Assembly: GCA_031551875.1 (NCBI GenBank)
Contig: JAVBNA010000010.1
Coordinates: 1 to 52,728, forward strand
Length of the DNA: 52,728 nt
DNA from: JAVBNA01 sp031551875
GTDB lineage: Bacteria > Bacillota > Clostridia > Oscillospirales > Acutalibacteraceae
Direction of reading: 5' to 3'
Under the pieces are notes generated by a model. It worked only from the letters and a program-made list of their open reading frames with translations, did no database searches and was not told the DNA's origin. This document shows, piece by piece, positions 1-7,156 of this stretch. Numbering within the stretch: the stretch's first letter is position 1; the number at the start of each line of letters is the position of its first letter. The translations under genes were made by a program, and so were the position numbers.

Positions 1-47
1 CTGGCATAAGTGGACCTGGTGCCTTTGTTTTTTGAGTTATCGAGACC

Positions 48-68
48 CCCTCCGGCGACGCGGGAGGG
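48..68 (-). terminator. weak GC-rich hairpin after M50 gene
   Basis: A 6-bp inverted repeat (CCCTCC/GGAGGG) lies a few bases past the stop codon of the minus-strand M50 gene. No run of T follows directly on the minus strand, so it is only a possible terminator or 3' stabilising hairpin. Confidence 0.3.
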
Positions 69-76
69 CTTCTCTG

Positions 77-688
77 TTATGCCCAGATCCCGCGTTCACG
101 GGAATAGAGCACGATGTTATACGCGAGGAAAAGCGCCAGAATGAGCAGGGTGAAATTATACGCCGACTGAAACACCACCAGAAAGCCCAAAATGGTCAGC
201 GGAATCAGGCATACCACCGACACGGCGAATGAAATTTTCTCCGCTCGCTCAGCGGGCAACCGCATGCACAGAAGTGCCTCAAAGGCGCTCCCGCCGTCGA
301 GCGCTTGGATGGGCAGAAGGTTGAGCCCCATCAGGACGAGGTTGGCCAGCATGAGCGTGCGTAAAAAAGGCGTGCCGGCGCACAGTGCGCACACACCCGC
401 CGCCAGCAGGTTGAGCGCAGGCCCCGCCAGCGAAAGGGCGGCCTCCTGCCCGTAGCTGAGTACGCGTTCCTGCCCGGTGTCCACCTTGATGCCCGACAGC
501 ATAAAGCCGATGCGTTTGATGCTCATACGCAGGGTCAGCATCCACAAAAAGTGCCCGATTTCGTGCAGGAACGCCGCCAGAATCCCCGCCACGGCAATCC
601 CTTTCGTGTCCAACACCAGGATCAGCGCCAGCGCCGCCATAAACGGAAAGCTGACGATCACCTCGGTTTTCCCGATCCGAAAGGTCAT
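77..688 (-). CDS. M50 family site-2 metalloprotease, SpoIVFB-like
   Basis: This is a 203-residue polytopic membrane protein with the zinc motif HEIGH (H42, E43, H46) in an early membrane segment and a second metal-binding motif LDGG (D131) in a later one. That is the arrangement of site-2 proteases of the SpoIVFB group, which cut membrane-bound substrates such as pro-sigma-K. The family relation is well supported; a role in sporulation is inferred from the family and from the partner gene just upstream. Its ATG overlaps the end of that gene by 4 bases (ATGA), so the two are translationally coupled. There is no C-terminal CBS domain, so regulation by CBS as in some M50 proteins is unlikely. 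Confidence 0.88.
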   Translation of the reverse strand: MTFRIGKTEVIVSFPFMAALALILVLDTKGIAVAGILAAFLHEIGHFLWMLTLRMSIKRIGFMLSGIKVDTGQERVLSYGQEAALSLAGPALNLLAAGVCALCAGTPFLRTLMLANLVLMGLNLLPIQALDGGSAFEALLCMRLPAERAEKISFAVSVVCLIPLTILGFLVVFQSAYNFTLLILALFLAYNIVLYSRERGIWA

Positions 689-1110
689 TCGGCCGCCGTA
701 CCGGCTGATGACGCGTCGGCTGTCTCCTCGTCAGGGGGCAGGCTCCCCACAGGCAGGCTCTCTGTCGAAGAAGCGCCGAACGAAGATGCCGCCTCCAGAC
801 CGCCCGAAGAGATGATATTGGTCGGGTCGGGCCGGTCAAGGACTTCGCCCGCCTGGAACAGGTTGGTGACATACCGGCCGATGTTGTCGAAACTCAGCTC
901 CTCGTTGAGCAGGACGTAATACCGCCGCCTGACCTCTTCATATTCGGTCGGGAAGCCCGCTTTAAGCGCCACCGCCGCCGCGATCAGCAGCGCGGCCAGC
1001 GCGATCTGAAAGCCCAGAACGATTCCGCTTCCGCTCTTTTTCTCCTGCGGCTTAGTCTCCTGTATCTTTTTCTCATTCTTGGCGCCTTCTCGGCCTGTGT
1101 TTTTACTCAT
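685..1110 (-). CDS. SpoIVFA-like membrane protein lacking a LytM domain
   Basis: This 141-residue protein has a basic, Lys/Glu-rich cytoplasmic N-terminus (residues 1-26), one membrane segment (about 28-47) and an outside part that ends in a low-complexity Ser/Ala/Glu/Pro tail. I start it at the ATG at 1110 because GGGAGGG lies 6 bases upstream; an in-frame ATG at 1128 has no such site. Position directly before an M50 protease matches the SpoIVFA/SpoIVFB pair, where the first protein holds the protease inactive. In related Clostridia the partner usually ends in an M23/LytM domain; none is present here, so it is either a reduced SpoIVFA or an unrelated anchor. The residues after the membrane segment (FPTEYEEVRRRYY) resemble the stalk of those partners. 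Its start codon lies in a hairpin region described separately. Confidence 0.7.
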   Translation of the reverse strand: MSKNTGREGAKNEKKIQETKPQEKKSGSGIVLGFQIALAALLIAAAVALKAGFPTEYEEVRRRYYVLLNEELSFDNIGRYVTNLFQAGEVLDRPDPTNIISSGGLEAASSFGASSTESLPVGSLPPDEETADASSAGTAAE

Positions 1111-1159
1111 AAAAAATCCCTCCCCCATACTTTTATGAGGGACTGTCCTTTTTTATGAG
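1106..1159 (-). promoter_or_regulatory. start-codon-masking hairpins before the SpoIVFA-like gene
   Basis: Read on the minus strand, CTCATAAAA occurs twice (1159-1151 and 1139-1131). Either copy can pair with TTTTATGAG at 1114-1106, which contains the ATG. With the outer copy the pairing runs to 11 bp (CTCATAAAAAA/TTTTTTATGAG), and TCCCTC (1142-1137) can also pair with GAGGGA (1122-1117), part of the ribosome binding site. Both structures would hide the translation start. The sequence facts are direct; a regulatory role is inference. Confidence 0.5.
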
Positions 1160-1171
1160 AAAAGCTTTATA

Positions 1172-1867
1172 TTATTGCCCGCTGAGCAGCGCCTCCGCCG
1201 TTTTGAGATCCTCGGGCGTGGTGATTTTTATGTTGCGCTCGCTGCCCTCCACAAGCCTGATACGCATCCCGCCTAAAAAAGCGATTTCACTTGATCCGTT
1301 CATGCGTCCCAGCTTTTCGTCCCCCGCCGCATCGTGCACGTCGTAATATTTCCCGAAGTGAAAGCTCTCGGGTGTCTGTCCGGAAAACAGTTCGCTCCTA
1401 GGCAGCAGGCTCTCAATGTACTCACCGCTCGTGCTGCGGTAGACCGTGTCCTTGACCGTGATGTAGGGCATCGCGCCGTCCGCATCCCGCGCGCCGCTCA
1501 GCACACGGGTAATCACATCCGCCGTCAGCAGCGGGCGCGCCGCGTCGTGGAGGATGATGTACGCTTCCCCGGGCGTGCGCCGTTTGATCTCCTTTAGGGC
1601 GCTGAAAATGGAATGCTGACGGGTCTGTCCCGGATCGGCAAAGCCCGCAAGCTTCTTCACGCCGAGCTTTTCCGCCCATTCGAGAATCATCGGACGCCAC
1701 ATCTCCGCCGCTACGCACACAATCGCGGAAATCTCCGAATGGTCGTCAAAGGTTTTCAGGCAGTGGCTGAAAACCGGCTGTCCGCAGAGGCCGAGGTACT
1801 GCTTGGGCGCACCCGCATTTCCCATCCTTGTGCCGCTTCCGCCCGCCAAAATGATTGCTGTCGCCAT
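1172..1867 (-). CDS. ispD: 2-C-methyl-D-erythritol 4-phosphate cytidylyltransferase
   Basis: IspD joins CTP and methylerythritol phosphate in the third step of the non-mevalonate isoprenoid pathway. The 231-residue protein starts with the nucleotide-binding loop LAGGSGTRMG followed by the KQY motif, and carries HDAARPLLT in the middle and TTPEDL near the end, all hallmarks of IspD. Length is normal for the family. The ATG at 1867 follows an AAGGA site. It is transcribed away from ilvE from a promoter at 1901-1929. The SpoIVFA-like/M50 pair follows on the same strand after 61 bases, with no clear terminator, so some read-through into them is likely. ispF is not in the window. Confidence 0.95.
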   Translation of the reverse strand: MATAIILAGGSGTRMGNAGAPKQYLGLCGQPVFSHCLKTFDDHSEISAIVCVAAEMWRPMILEWAEKLGVKKLAGFADPGQTRQHSIFSALKEIKRRTPGEAYIILHDAARPLLTADVITRVLSGARDADGAMPYITVKDTVYRSTSGEYIESLLPRSELFSGQTPESFHFGKYYDVHDAAGDEKLGRMNGSSEIAFLGGMRIRLVEGSERNIKITTPEDLKTAEALLSGQ

Positions 1868-1900
1868 ATCTATTGTCCTTCCCTTTTAAGCATTTTTTAT

Positions 1901-1929
1901 AGTATAGCATACTCCCGTCGGCCTGAAAA
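1901..1929 (-). promoter_or_regulatory. sigma-A-type promoter of ispD
   Basis: On the minus strand TTTTCA (1929-1924) and TATACT (1906-1901) are separated by 17 bases. This sits 34 bases upstream of the ispD start codon. Confidence 0.65.
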
Positions 1930-1950
1930 GCGCTCTGATCACTCTTTTTC

Positions 1951-1979
1951 TTGTCATACCTCAAAAAAAATGGTATACT
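1951..1979 (+). promoter_or_regulatory. sigma-A-type promoter of ilvE with extended -10
   Basis: TTGTCA (1951-1956) and TATACT (1974-1979) are 17 bases apart, and TGG directly precedes the -10 element (extended -10). The ATG of ilvE lies 33 bases downstream. The promoter is back to back with that of ispD. Confidence 0.75.
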
Positions 1980-2011
1980 GTTTGAATCTAAAGACAAGGA
2001 GTGATTCCAAA

Positions 2012-3079
2012 ATGCAGGAAATCCGTGTGGAATTGACCAAAACCCCTAAAGCCAAGCCCCAGGATCAGAACAACCTCGGCTTCGGCCGGATTTTTACCGA
2101 CCACATGTTCATCATGAACTATGATGAGGGACAGGGCTGGCACGACCCGCGCATCGTCCCCTACGGCCCCATCGCACTCGACCCGGCGGCCATGTGCCTG
2201 CACTATGGACAGGAGGTCTTTGAGGGACTCAAGGCCTACAAAACCGGGGACGGACGCACCCTACTCTTCCGTCCCGACCGCAACATGGCTCGTCTCAACG
2301 TCTCCAATGAGCGGCTGTGCATTCCGCTGATTGACGAGGAGCTCGCCGTGGAAGCGGTGCGCAAGCTTGTCAAGGTGGATGAGGACTGGATTCCCACCGC
2401 CGAGGGCACCTCCCTTTACATCCGGCCCTATATCTTCGCGGTTGACCCCTTTGTGGGCGTACACCCGGCGAAGCATCTGCTGTTTGTCATCATCCTTTCC
2501 CCGGTGGGCGCCTACTACCCCGAAGGGCTCAACCCGGTCAAAATTTACGTCGAACAGAACTACGTGCGCGCCGTGCGCGGCGGCATGGGCTTTACCAAGA
2601 CGGCGGGCAACTACGCCGCCTCCCTCAAGGCACAGGCTGACGCCGAAAAGAAAAACTACACCCAGGTGCTCTGGCTGGACGGCATTGAGCGCAAATATAT
2701 TGAAGAAGTCGGCACCATGAACGTCTTCTTCTACATCGGCGACGAGATCATCACTCCCGCTCTCCAGGGCTCGATCCTGTCGGGCGTGACCCGCATGTCG
2801 GCCATCGACATCCTGCGCTCCTGGGGCATGAAGGTCACCGAGCGCGCCATCTCCATCGACGAGGTTGCGCAGGCCGCCGACGCCGGACAACTCAAAGAGG
2901 TCTTCGGCACCGGCACCGCCGCAGTCATTTCGCCGGTGGGCGAGCTGCTGTGGGGCGAGAAAACCATTTTGATCAATGAGAACAAAATTGGCCCGCTGTC
3001 GCAGAAGCTCTATGACACGCTGACCGGCATCCAGTGGGGCAACCTGTCCGATGAGATGGACTGGACGGTCGAGGTCTGA
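2012..3079 (+). CDS. ilvE: branched-chain amino acid aminotransferase
   Basis: This 355-residue PLP enzyme of fold type IV transfers the amino group between glutamate and the keto acids of leucine, isoleucine and valine. The PLP lysine is K196, in the motif TKTAGNYAAS, and the phosphate-cup residues lie in the GTGTAAVISPVG segment near the C-terminus. Length and motifs fit the longer (BCAT2-like) type common in Firmicutes. The open frame extends far upstream, but the ATG at 2012 is chosen because it follows AAGGAG and its own promoter; the extension would run through the ispD promoter. It is a single-gene unit: a hairpin follows the stop. No T-box leader is seen in the short 5' region. Confidence 0.94.
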   Translation: MQEIRVELTKTPKAKPQDQNNLGFGRIFTDHMFIMNYDEGQGWHDPRIVPYGPIALDPAAMCLHYGQEVFEGLKAYKTGDGRTLLFRPDRNMARLNVSNERLCIPLIDEELAVEAVRKLVKVDEDWIPTAEGTSLYIRPYIFAVDPFVGVHPAKHLLFVIILSPVGAYYPEGLNPVKIYVEQNYVRAVRGGMGFTKTAGNYAASLKAQADAEKKNYTQVLWLDGIERKYIEEVGTMNVFFYIGDEIITPALQGSILSGVTRMSAIDILRSWGMKVTERAISIDEVAQAADAGQLKEVFGTGTAAVISPVGELLWGEKTILINENKIGPLSQKLYDTLTGIQWGNLSDEMDWTVEV

Positions 3080-3097
3080 TTCCACGTATCCAAAGAA

Positions 3098-3125
3098 GGG
3101 CGCCTCGCTTAGGGGCGCCCCTTTT
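3098..3125 (+). terminator. hairpin after ilvE
   Basis: GGGCGCC (3098-3104) pairs with GGCGCCC (3114-3120), followed by CTTTT. The T-run is short, so termination may be partial and the next gene, 16 bases on, may be partly co-transcribed. Confidence 0.5.
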
Positions 3126-3140
3126 CATAAGGAGACATTC

Positions 3141-4019
3141 ATGCGAACCCTGACATTTATTGTCCCGCCCGAATATGACGGCGTGAAGGCGCACGGTTTT
3201 CTGCGCGGGTATTGCGGGCTGTCCCACCGCCTGCTCTGCGCACAGAAGCACGTGGAGGACGGCGTCACCGCCGACGGAAAGTTGCTGCGCACCATTGACC
3301 GGGTGTCCGCCGGGAGCACGGTGCGTATCCTCATCCCTGACGACTGCACGCCGGCCGAGGTGAACTGTCTGTCCATAGAGCCGGTCTATGAGGATGCGGA
3401 TGTGCTTGTGTTTGACAAGCCGCCCTATATGCCGGTGCACCCCGCCCGCGGCCATGAGCGCGACGCCCTGTCGGGCGCCTGCGCCGCCTATCTTGCGGGC
3501 TCCGGCCAGCGGGAAACCTTCCGTCCGATCGGACGGCTGGACAGAAACACCTCGGGGCTTCAGCCCACCGCGCGCAACCCTTATGCGGCGGCTCGTCTGA
3601 CCGGAAGGGCCGCGAAAACCTATCTTGCCGTGTGCGAGGGCACGCTGTGGGGAGCGGGCGTTATCCGTGCGCCTCTTCATGTAAAACCGGGACATACCAT
3701 CCAGCGCGAAGGGGGCGGCTACGGCGAGCGAGCGGTCACCCGCTGGACAGCGCTGTGCCGGGGCGGCGGACATACGCTGCTCAGGCTGACGCTTGACACC
3801 GGACGCACTCACCAGATCCGGGCGCACATGTCCTATCTCGGCTACCCGCTTGCCGGCGACGACATGTACGGCGGCGGGCACGCATGGATCGGCCGGCAGG
3901 CGCTCCACTGCGCCGCACTGCGCTTTGAGCATCCGGTCACCCGCAAACCCATCGATCTGTCCTCACCCTTACCCGAGGACATGCAGGCGCTGTGCGATGC
4001 GCTGTCATTAACATTCTAA
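3141..4019 (+). CDS. RluA family pseudouridine synthase
   Basis: This 292-residue protein converts uridine to pseudouridine in rRNA or tRNA; the exact target cannot be read from sequence. It has a short S4-like RNA-binding N-terminus (about 10-70), then the catalytic domain with the signature GRLDRNTSGL, in which D134 is the catalytic aspartate. The usual His before RLD is Gly here, as seen in many clostridial members. TGRTHQIRAHM and GYPLAGDDMYG near the C-terminus are further family motifs. The ATG at 3141 is preceded by AAGGAGA; the longer frame starting inside ilvE is rejected. The next gene begins 15 bases after the stop, so the two are probably one operon. Confidence 0.92.
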   Translation: MRTLTFIVPPEYDGVKAHGFLRGYCGLSHRLLCAQKHVEDGVTADGKLLRTIDRVSAGSTVRILIPDDCTPAEVNCLSIEPVYEDADVLVFDKPPYMPVHPARGHERDALSGACAAYLAGSGQRETFRPIGRLDRNTSGLQPTARNPYAAARLTGRAAKTYLAVCEGTLWGAGVIRAPLHVKPGHTIQREGGGYGERAVTRWTALCRGGGHTLLRLTLDTGRTHQIRAHMSYLGYPLAGDDMYGGGHAWIGRQALHCAALRFEHPVTRKPIDLSSPLPEDMQALCDALSLTF

Positions 4020-4034
4020 AAGGAGGCATACGCC

Positions 4035-4967
4035 ATGCCATCAGCGCTTTCCCATTACCTGCTCGCCAAAGAGCTTCTTAAAACTTTGGATGACCCCTCT
4101 CTGGATGAGCGCGCCTTTCTGTGCGGCGCACAGGGGCCCGACTTCTTTTTTATCCACCGCGGTTTCCCGTGGCAGAAGGGCGAAAGTCTGCAGCCTCTCG
4201 GGCGGCGCATCCACTGGTCGGCCCCTTCCCCCTTTTTTGCGGCGATGAGACGCTGGCTGGAATCATTTGACGATGCCCCCGCCGCCCGCGCGTATGCCCT
4301 CGGATTTCTGTCCCACTACACCTTTGACACCTGCGCGCATCCCTACGTGTATTCCCTCATGAAATCCTGGACTGAAGCTAGGCCTGACCACCCCGCACGC
4401 GACGCGCACATTCAGATTGAAACGGCGCTGGACACCATCCTGCTGCGACACCTGTGGGCACAGACCCCCGTGGAGGTACCGCTGAAATGCACCTTTCCGA
4501 AGCTGAAAGGCAGCGCTCCGGTGGATATCAGCCTGATGCTGAGCGACTGTACGGCGGAAGTTTATGGTATTGAGGTAGACCACATCAAAATCCTATATGC
4601 GATGAATGATTTCCGTCTGGCAATGCGGTTGGCCACCGACCGTACCACGCTCAAAAAGCCCTTTGCCGAATGGCTTGACCGGCGGCGGAAGAACCCCGAC
4701 ATTCGCTATGCCTCCTACATTCACGCGATCACCGAGGGGGACTATGATTTTGCCAACGTCCTGCACGAGCAGTGGCAGAACCCCTATGAGGAAGAACCCG
4801 CGGCAATCCATACGGAGGATTATTTCGCTCTGTACCACAAAGCCTTTTCTCTCTCCCTTTTGCTGTTTGAAAGCTTTGCTGACAAGACCGCCGACCTCTC
4901 GGCTCTGACCGGTGAGCACTCCTATGAAACCGGGCTGCCCGCCAAGCCCTCGGATTTTCACGAATAA
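4035..4967 (+). CDS. zinc-dependent phospholipase C family protein
   Basis: This 310-residue protein belongs to the zinc-dependent phospholipase C/S1-P1 nuclease-like family found as a cytoplasmic protein in many Clostridia. Zinc-ligand-type motifs are visible: SALSHY with H7, GPD with D36, SHYTFDTCAH (H94, D98, H102) and HIQIE (H125, E129). There is no signal peptide, unlike secreted clostridial alpha-toxin, and no C-terminal C2-like domain, so it is not a toxin; its substrate is unknown. The start is firm: AAGGAGG lies 9 bases before the ATG. It follows the pseudouridine synthase gene closely. Confidence 0.85.
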   Translation: MPSALSHYLLAKELLKTLDDPSLDERAFLCGAQGPDFFFIHRGFPWQKGESLQPLGRRIHWSAPSPFFAAMRRWLESFDDAPAARAYALGFLSHYTFDTCAHPYVYSLMKSWTEARPDHPARDAHIQIETALDTILLRHLWAQTPVEVPLKCTFPKLKGSAPVDISLMLSDCTAEVYGIEVDHIKILYAMNDFRLAMRLATDRTTLKKPFAEWLDRRRKNPDIRYASYIHAITEGDYDFANVLHEQWQNPYEEEPAAIHTEDYFALYHKAFSLSLLLFESFADKTADLSALTGEHSYETGLPAKPSDFHE

Positions 4968-5012
4968 CCCTGCTTTTTTCGCCATTCCAATTGTTAAGTT
5001 TTGTTCAGGGAC

Positions 5013-5040
5013 TTGATTTTTTTCTGAATTCAGCTATAAT
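5013..5040 (+). promoter_or_regulatory. promoter of the M23 peptidase gene
   Basis: TTGATT (5013-5018) and a perfect TATAAT (5035-5040) are 16 bases apart. The expected transcription start falls near 5047, at the edge of a palindrome at 5049-5063. Confidence 0.7.
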
Positions 5041-5048
5041 AGACAAAG

Positions 5049-5063
5049 GTTACAAATTGTAAC
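5049..5063. promoter_or_regulatory. 15-bp palindrome at the transcription start, candidate operator
   Basis: GTTACAA and TTGTAAC flank a single central A, a perfect inverted repeat starting 9 bases after the -10 element. A repressor bound here would block transcription start. The binding protein is unknown. Confidence 0.45.
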
Positions 5064-5088
5064 AATTTAAAAAAAGGGGGGATCGGGA

Positions 5089-6876
5089 ATGCCTGCCAGC
5101 CATAAATCACGAGGAAAAAAACGCAGACGCTCCCGTATCGGACGCGTCGAAACGGTCAAATCCACGAACCGTTTTCTGCGGTTCTTATATATGGTCGGGA
5201 TTCAGACCGTGCGCATTCTTAAGCGGTTCAAACGCCGTCTGGGACGCTTTCTTGCTCCTGTCGCCAATCTCTTCCGCCACATCCACTATACCCTCTTCGG
5301 CAAGCGGCTGGAGCAGGCGCGCGCCGAACGGGCGCGCATTAAACAGGGTTTTTCCATCGCGCGCAAACGTATGGAGCTGGCCAAGCGCCGCGGCTTTTTC
5401 AGCCCGGTTGCCGAATTCTTCAAGATTTCCGGTCGCAGCGTGGTTCGGCACAAGCGCATGCTGGTTTCCTTTCTCAATGTGATTGCCCCGGCAGCGGCAG
5501 CCGTCGTACTTATCGCCACGATTAACTACTTCAACTCCATGTCGTACGGCCTGCTGGTTCAGTGGGGCGATGCGGGCAGCGTGACCGACATTGCCTATGT
5601 TAAAAGCGAAGAGGTGTACGGCAGCGCCGCACAGCTTTTGGATCAGCGTGTTGTGGACGAAACCGCCGAAAGCAAAAATATGACTCCCAGGTACACGCTG
5701 GCCATCCTAGAGGATCAGGAGGAACTGAGCACCCCCGGCACGGTGTGCAACAAGCTGATTGAAGAAATGTCCGACTCCTATGTGGAGGCGTGCGGCCTGT
5801 ATGTAGAGGGTCAACTGGTCGGCGCGGTGCCCAGCGCGGCGGACATGAAATTTGTTCTCCAAGGCATCCTGAACAAGGAAAAGGGCTCGGATGCGGCGGC
5901 GAAAGCCAGCTTCACAAAGGATGTGCAGCTCATGGACGGGCTGTACGCCTCTGAAAGCCTGACCGACACGGGCTCGGTCAAGGAAAAGCTCACCTCCCAG
6001 GTGCAGGAGGAACAGCGCGCCACCGTCAAAAAGAATGACACAGGCTCGAAGATCGCCAAAAGGTATGGCATGACCGTTGAGGATCTGAGAGATCTCAACC
6101 CAGATCTGGATTTTGACAAGCTCAAGGAGGGTCAGGAAATCAAGGTCGCCAAGCCGCGCACCTATCTGACCGTCAAGCTCACCAAGGAAGAAAAACGCAC
6201 CGAAACCCTGCCCTACAGCACGGTCACGCTCAAGGACGACAAAAAATACACTTCCTATTCGGAGGTCACCCAAAAGGGTTCCTCGGGCGAGGTTGAATAC
6301 ACCGACAGCGTCACCTATGTGGACGGCGTCGAGGTTGCCCGCAAAAACGTCAGTAAAGCGACGCTCAAGGAACCGGTCAACCAGCGGATCACAGTGGGAA
6401 CCAAAAAGCAGACCTCCTCAAGCGGCAAGAGCGGGAGCAGTAAAAGCGGGAACTCGGGCAGCAAAACGCCCGATTCCACCCAGAAGCCAACCGGACGCTT
6501 CATCTGGCCCGCGCCCAACGTCCGCGTGATCTCCAGCGGGTTTAAATGGAGATGGGGCCGTCAGCACGCCGGCATTGACATTGCGAACGGCAAATCGCGC
6601 GGCAACCGCGTGGTGGCGTCCGACGCCGGCAAGGTCACCGTCAAAAATTCCGGCAGCCGCGGATATGGCCTGCATGTCATCATCACCCATTCCAACGGCT
6701 TCAGCACACTGTACGGGCATTTGATGTCGGTCTCGGTTTCCTCCGGACAACGCGTTTCCCAGGGACAGACCATCGGAAAGATCGGAAATTCGGGCGCCTC
6801 GCAGGGAAACCATCTTCATTTCGAGATTCGCATAAACGGCAAGGCCGTCAATCCCCGCAACTATGTCAGCCCATAA
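5089..6876 (+). CDS. LysM-G5-M23 cell-wall metallopeptidase, membrane anchored
   Basis: This 595-residue protein likely cuts peptidoglycan cross-bridges outside the membrane. Order of parts: a long, very basic cytoplasmic N-terminus (1-122); one membrane segment (about 124-148); an outside linker; a LysM peptidoglycan-binding module (about 312-352); a G5 domain (about 355-431); a Ser/Gly/Lys-rich linker; and an M23 domain (about 466-593). The zinc and catalytic residues are complete (H493, D497 and the H575-L-H577 pair), so it should be active. The ATG at 5089 has an AAGGGGGG site. It forms its own transcription unit with a promoter and a strong terminator. The 120-residue basic cytoplasmic part is longer than usual and might bind DNA, RNA or a cytoplasmic partner. 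Confidence 0.92.
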   Translation: MPASHKSRGKKRRRSRIGRVETVKSTNRFLRFLYMVGIQTVRILKRFKRRLGRFLAPVANLFRHIHYTLFGKRLEQARAERARIKQGFSIARKRMELAKRRGFFSPVAEFFKISGRSVVRHKRMLVSFLNVIAPAAAAVVLIATINYFNSMSYGLLVQWGDAGSVTDIAYVKSEEVYGSAAQLLDQRVVDETAESKNMTPRYTLAILEDQEELSTPGTVCNKLIEEMSDSYVEACGLYVEGQLVGAVPSAADMKFVLQGILNKEKGSDAAAKASFTKDVQLMDGLYASESLTDTGSVKEKLTSQVQEEQRATVKKNDTGSKIAKRYGMTVEDLRDLNPDLDFDKLKEGQEIKVAKPRTYLTVKLTKEEKRTETLPYSTVTLKDDKKYTSYSEVTQKGSSGEVEYTDSVTYVDGVEVARKNVSKATLKEPVNQRITVGTKKQTSSSGKSGSSKSGNSGSKTPDSTQKPTGRFIWPAPNVRVISSGFKWRWGRQHAGIDIANGKSRGNRVVASDAGKVTVKNSGSRGYGLHVIITHSNGFSTLYGHLMSVSVSSGQRVSQGQTIGKIGNSGASQGNHLHFEIRINGKAVNPRNYVSP

Positions 6877-6896
6877 AATTTGGAACAAAAAAATGG

Positions 6897-6932
6897 AAAA
6901 ACACGGCAGCGCGACAGCATTGCCGTGTTTTT
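6897..6932 (+). terminator. intrinsic terminator of the M23 peptidase gene
   Basis: A 12-bp perfect stem (AAAAACACGGCA 6897-6908 with TGCCGTGTTTTT 6921-6932) with a 12-base loop ends in a T-run. Confidence 0.85.
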
Positions 6933-7083
6933 AAGGAAAAAGCGACGATCCCTTTGAAAACACAGGATTGTAGCTTATTTCCCTCACATGTTTCGCTTCA
7001 TAACGATCATAATAGAAGTAGTGTACAAAAGCGTGCCTGGCAACTAAATCTTGTGCACAATCCTGCCAAAAAGGAGAAAAGTC

Positions 7084-7112
7084 TTTCCTTTTTGTTGATT
7101 CGGTGGTATAAT
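7084..7112 (+). promoter_or_regulatory. extended -10 promoter of murA
   Basis: TATAAT (7107-7112) is preceded by TGG, giving an extended -10. The -35 position 17 bases upstream (TTTCCT, 7084-7089) is poor. An 8-bp inverted repeat (AAAAAGGA/TCCTTTTT) lies just before the -10. The rest of the spacer, 6933-7083, shows no gene. Confidence 0.6.
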
Positions 7113-7156
7113 TACTTTTGATTATGGTGCATTTTGCGTGAAAGGGTGTCCAGCGA

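Noticed and set aside
3051..3140. Longer N-terminus for the pseudouridine synthase starting inside ilvE
   Set aside because: It would translate the ilvE terminator hairpin, while the ATG at 3141 has a clear AAGGAGA.
5049..5070. WalR-type box (TGTWAH-N5-TGTWAH) at the M23 gene
   Set aside because: Two half-site-like hexamers occur on the minus strand, but the gap is 4 bases instead of 5; kept only as an unassigned palindrome.
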